From Candidatus Kuenenia hertensis (GTDB lineage: Bacteria > Planctomycetota > Brocadiia > Brocadiales > Brocadiaceae), in contig SOET01000010.1 of assembly GCA_021646465.1 (NCBI GenBank), positions 36,939 to 100,938 of the forward strand: a DNA stretch of 64,000 bases. Reading direction: 5' to 3'. This document shows, one piece after another, positions 62,188-64,000 of the stretch (position 1 is the stretch's first letter; each line of letters begins with the position of its first letter). The notes under the pieces were generated by a model, which saw only the letters and a program-made list of their open reading frames with translations, searched no databases and was not told the origin of the DNA. A program made the translations under genes and the position numbers.

Positions 62188-64000
62188 TCATTTTGTCTTT
62201 ATCTTCTTTTTCTCGTTTATCAAACTACGCAGGGTGTGTATTTCATTGTGATTCAGATTTAGGTTCAAAACTACGTTCGCCATTTCAAACGCCTTGTCTA
62301 ATTGTCCGTTTTGGAAATAGGCAACGCTGAGATTGTAATGTGCGTCTGTATTGCTATTATCGTATTTTACCGCATTGAGCAGCGCAGTAATTGCTTCTTC
62401 ATTTAGCCCTTTTCTTATATCGGTAACCCCCAGGTTATTTAATGCCTCGGAGTAATCGGGTTTGTGGTGAATGGCTTTCTTAAATTCATCAATTGCCTTA
62501 TCCAACAGATTCGTTTTGGCATAAATAAGGCCAAGGTTGTTATGGGGAAATGGGTATGATGGATTTATTTTCAACGCTGCCTTATATTCTTCAATGGCAT
62601 CCTTTATTAATCCCTTTTTTTCGTAAGTAATGCCAAGATTATTGTGCGCCTGGATATAGTTAGGGTTAAGCGTCAGGGCATAGTTAAATTCGCGTATCGA
62701 GTCGTCCAGCCTTCCTGTTTCCCGATAATAATTCCCAAGATTATTGTGCACCCTGAAACTTGTCGGGGTTGTTTTTGCGGTGTTTCCCCATAAAGTTGTG
62801 TTGTTGTACCAGACAGTATTTCTTTTTGTGGTAATAATCGAAAATACAATGAAGATAGGCAATACAATATATATGGCACAATAAGGTCTTTTTATACAAT
62901 AGAACTTTTTATGGCAATTTTTTATGAGATATCCGATGATCATACAGAAACCCAATGATGGTAAATAGAGATAGCGGTCTGCCATGATGTTTTCGATGGG
63001 AATTATGTTTAATACCGGTAACAGTGTGGCAAGGAACCATATGAGGGAATAAAATACGGTTCTTGAGTAAAAAAATGATTTACCAACAATAATGATGAAA
63101 GATGAAAGGAAGAGAATCGATAGGAGTGTGGAAATACTGGTATGCAATGAGAAGTAAGGTACAACATAATCCGCGCTTAAATTGGCGGGGATAATGAGCA
63201 TTTTTATGTACGTTGCGAATACTTTGGGCATGGTGAATATATTTTCGAAGATACTATTGTTGGGATACGAAACGTGGGTTTCTGCCGGACTGCGAAGGAG
63301 CACGAATCTTACAAGAATATAAAAGAGTACTGCCCCTATATAGCCCATATAGTAACGGGTGAATTTATATCTAAAATGTGATTTCTTTGTGAACGTTACA
63401 TCATAAAGGAAGATGAGTAATGGCAGAGTAATTGCCATTTCTTTTGAAAATATGCCAAAGATAAAACAAATCACGGATGCAAAGTAGACAAGGTGGGAAT
63501 AATTTCTTCTCGTTTTAATGTAGAGTAAAAAGGCTGCTAAAAAGAATGTTGCGGCCAGAAGATCGTCCCGGTAACCGATGGCATTGACTGTTTCGGATAG
63601 CACGGGGTGACAGAGAAATATAAGTATGCTTAGGAACGATGTGACAGTACCGGTAAAAAATTTTTTAAAGAGAAAAAACGCCAGGATTGCATTAATGGTA
63701 TGCAGAATAAGATTGGTAAGATGAAAGCCGAATGGAAGTAATTTCCACAAGGCGTAATCGAAAAAATAAGATAACGTGGTTACCGGCCGGTAACTCAATT
63801 CGCCGGAAGATTTAAAATAATTTGCGTTGAAAAGATTGGGGAGGTTGCTTAATGTTTTTACAAAGTAATTCGTTACCAGGATGGTTTCGTCGTCGTAAAC
63901 AAATTGATTAGATAGAGAGGTTAAATAAATAAGTATCGGGAGGCATGTAGGGGGGTGAGATAACTTTGGTGGTGAAAGTGAGACATTTGGGTAAATTTTG
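62188..64000 (-). CDS. TMTC-like multi-pass membrane protein with TPR repeats (5' end outside window)
   Basis: The frame is open to the window edge; no in-frame stop is met between 63798 and 64000, so the start is beyond the window (a TTG at 63798 is only an internal candidate). It has QFVYDDETILVTNYFVKTLS, SSGELSYRPVTTLSYFFDYA and INAIGYRDDLLAATF, the same landmarks as the protein at 16343-18754. Then several membrane segments and about six TPRs (HNNLGITYEKKGLIKDAIEE and similar) follow. The likely role is transfer of lipid-linked sugars to envelope proteins with TPR-based recognition (inference). Confidence 0.75.
   Translation of the reverse strand, partial: KIYPNVSLSPPKLSHPPTCLPILIYLTSLSNQFVYDDETILVTNYFVKTLSNLPNLFNANYFKSSGELSYRPVTTLSYFFDYALWKLLPFGFHLTNLILHTINAILAFFLFKKFFTGTVTSFLSILIFLCHPVLSETVNAIGYRDDLLAATFFLAAFLLYIKTRRNYSHLVYFASVICFIFGIFSKEMAITLPLLIFLYDVTFTKKSHFRYKFTRYYMGYIGAVLFYILVRFVLLRSPAETHVSYPNNSIFENIFTMPKVFATYIKMLIIPANLSADYVVPYFSLHTSISTLLSILFLSSFIIIVGKSFFYSRTVFYSLIWFLATLLPVLNIIPIENIMADRYLYLPSLGFCMIIGYLIKNCHKKFYCIKRPYCAIYIVLPIFIVFSIITTKRNTVWYNNTTLWGNTAKTTPTSFRVHNNLGNYYRETGRLDDSIREFNYALTLNPNYIQAHNNLGITYEKKGLIKDAIEEYKAALKINPSYPFPHNNLGLIYAKTNLLDKAIDEFKKAIHHKPDYSEALNNLGVTDIRKGLNEEAITALLNAVKYDNSNTDAHYNLSVAYFQNGQLDKAFEMANVVLNLNLNHNEIHTLRSLINEKKKIKTK

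Overview
This AT-rich window comes from a free-living, motile Gram-negative bacterium. Evidence includes LexA, a FlgM-like anti-sigma factor, a large chemotaxis operon, sigma-54 signalling and several c-di-GMP phosphodiesterases. The nitrate/nitrite-type receptor, the two bacteriohemerythrins, the membrane-TPR glycosyltransferase-like proteins and the abundant palindromic repeats would fit an anammox-type planctomycete (Brocadiales, for example Kuenenia). That assignment is inference; no marker gene in the window proves it.

Layout. 1-2.9 kb: lexA (5' end outside the window), a small SOS-neighbour protein, a possible ribbon-helix-helix protein, a LpoB/TPR lipoprotein-like protein and a FlgM-like protein. 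3.2-6.35 kb: a housekeeping block eno-ftsB-proA with overlapping genes and a good sigma-70-type promoter. 6.6-14.8 kb: an integron gene-cassette array without an integrase (CALIN). All cassettes point the same way and are separated by attC-like hairpins (8.1, 9.2, 11.3, 12.1, 12.95, 13.5 and 14.7 kb). They carry toxin-antitoxin pairs (PIN/small partner, MNT/HEPN, brnT remnant/brnA, two DUF4160/DUF2442 pairs), nucleases and an SDR oxidoreductase. A 415-bp copy of the proA 3' end plus its downstream flank occurs twice (6207-6620 and 10058-10473), and each copy ends at a GTTAGRC core where a different cassette begins. Many cassette genes are broken.

15.3-18.8 kb: accA, then a convergent TMTC-like membrane/TPR protein. 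18.9-34.5 kb: a single-strand chemotaxis operon. In transcription order it holds an MCP-like cytoplasmic protein, STAS protein, cheY, hemerythrin, a cheY remnant, cheA, a large Cache MCP, a NIT-domain MCP, cheW, cheR, cheB, a REC-HD-GYP regulator and a second hemerythrin. 35.3-41.05 kb: two histidine kinases sharing a cysteine-rich PAS domain, and an NtrC-type sigma-54 activator. 41.3-48.4 kb: htpG, an HD-GYP protein, glnS, a RelE-type toxin-antitoxin pair and a MalY/PatB-type aminotransferase.

48.4-53.7 kb: an accessory stretch bounded by an 82-bp direct repeat, with an HExxH lipoprotein, a GC-richer membrane protein with a PKD-like domain, and remnants of two nucleases. 53.8-60.6 kb: a defence island on the minus strand, with an intact Hachiman pair (hamA, hamB) beside a decayed type I restriction system (hsdS intact, hsdM with an in-frame TGA, hsdR reduced to its first ~50 codons and ending in a MITE). 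60.9-62.0 kb: a RelE-like toxin with an HTH-Panacea antitoxin and a visible operator-promoter. 62.2-64 kb: a second TMTC-like protein running off the window.

The strongest candidate for something undescribed is the orphan cassette array with its duplicated proA-derived attI-like site.
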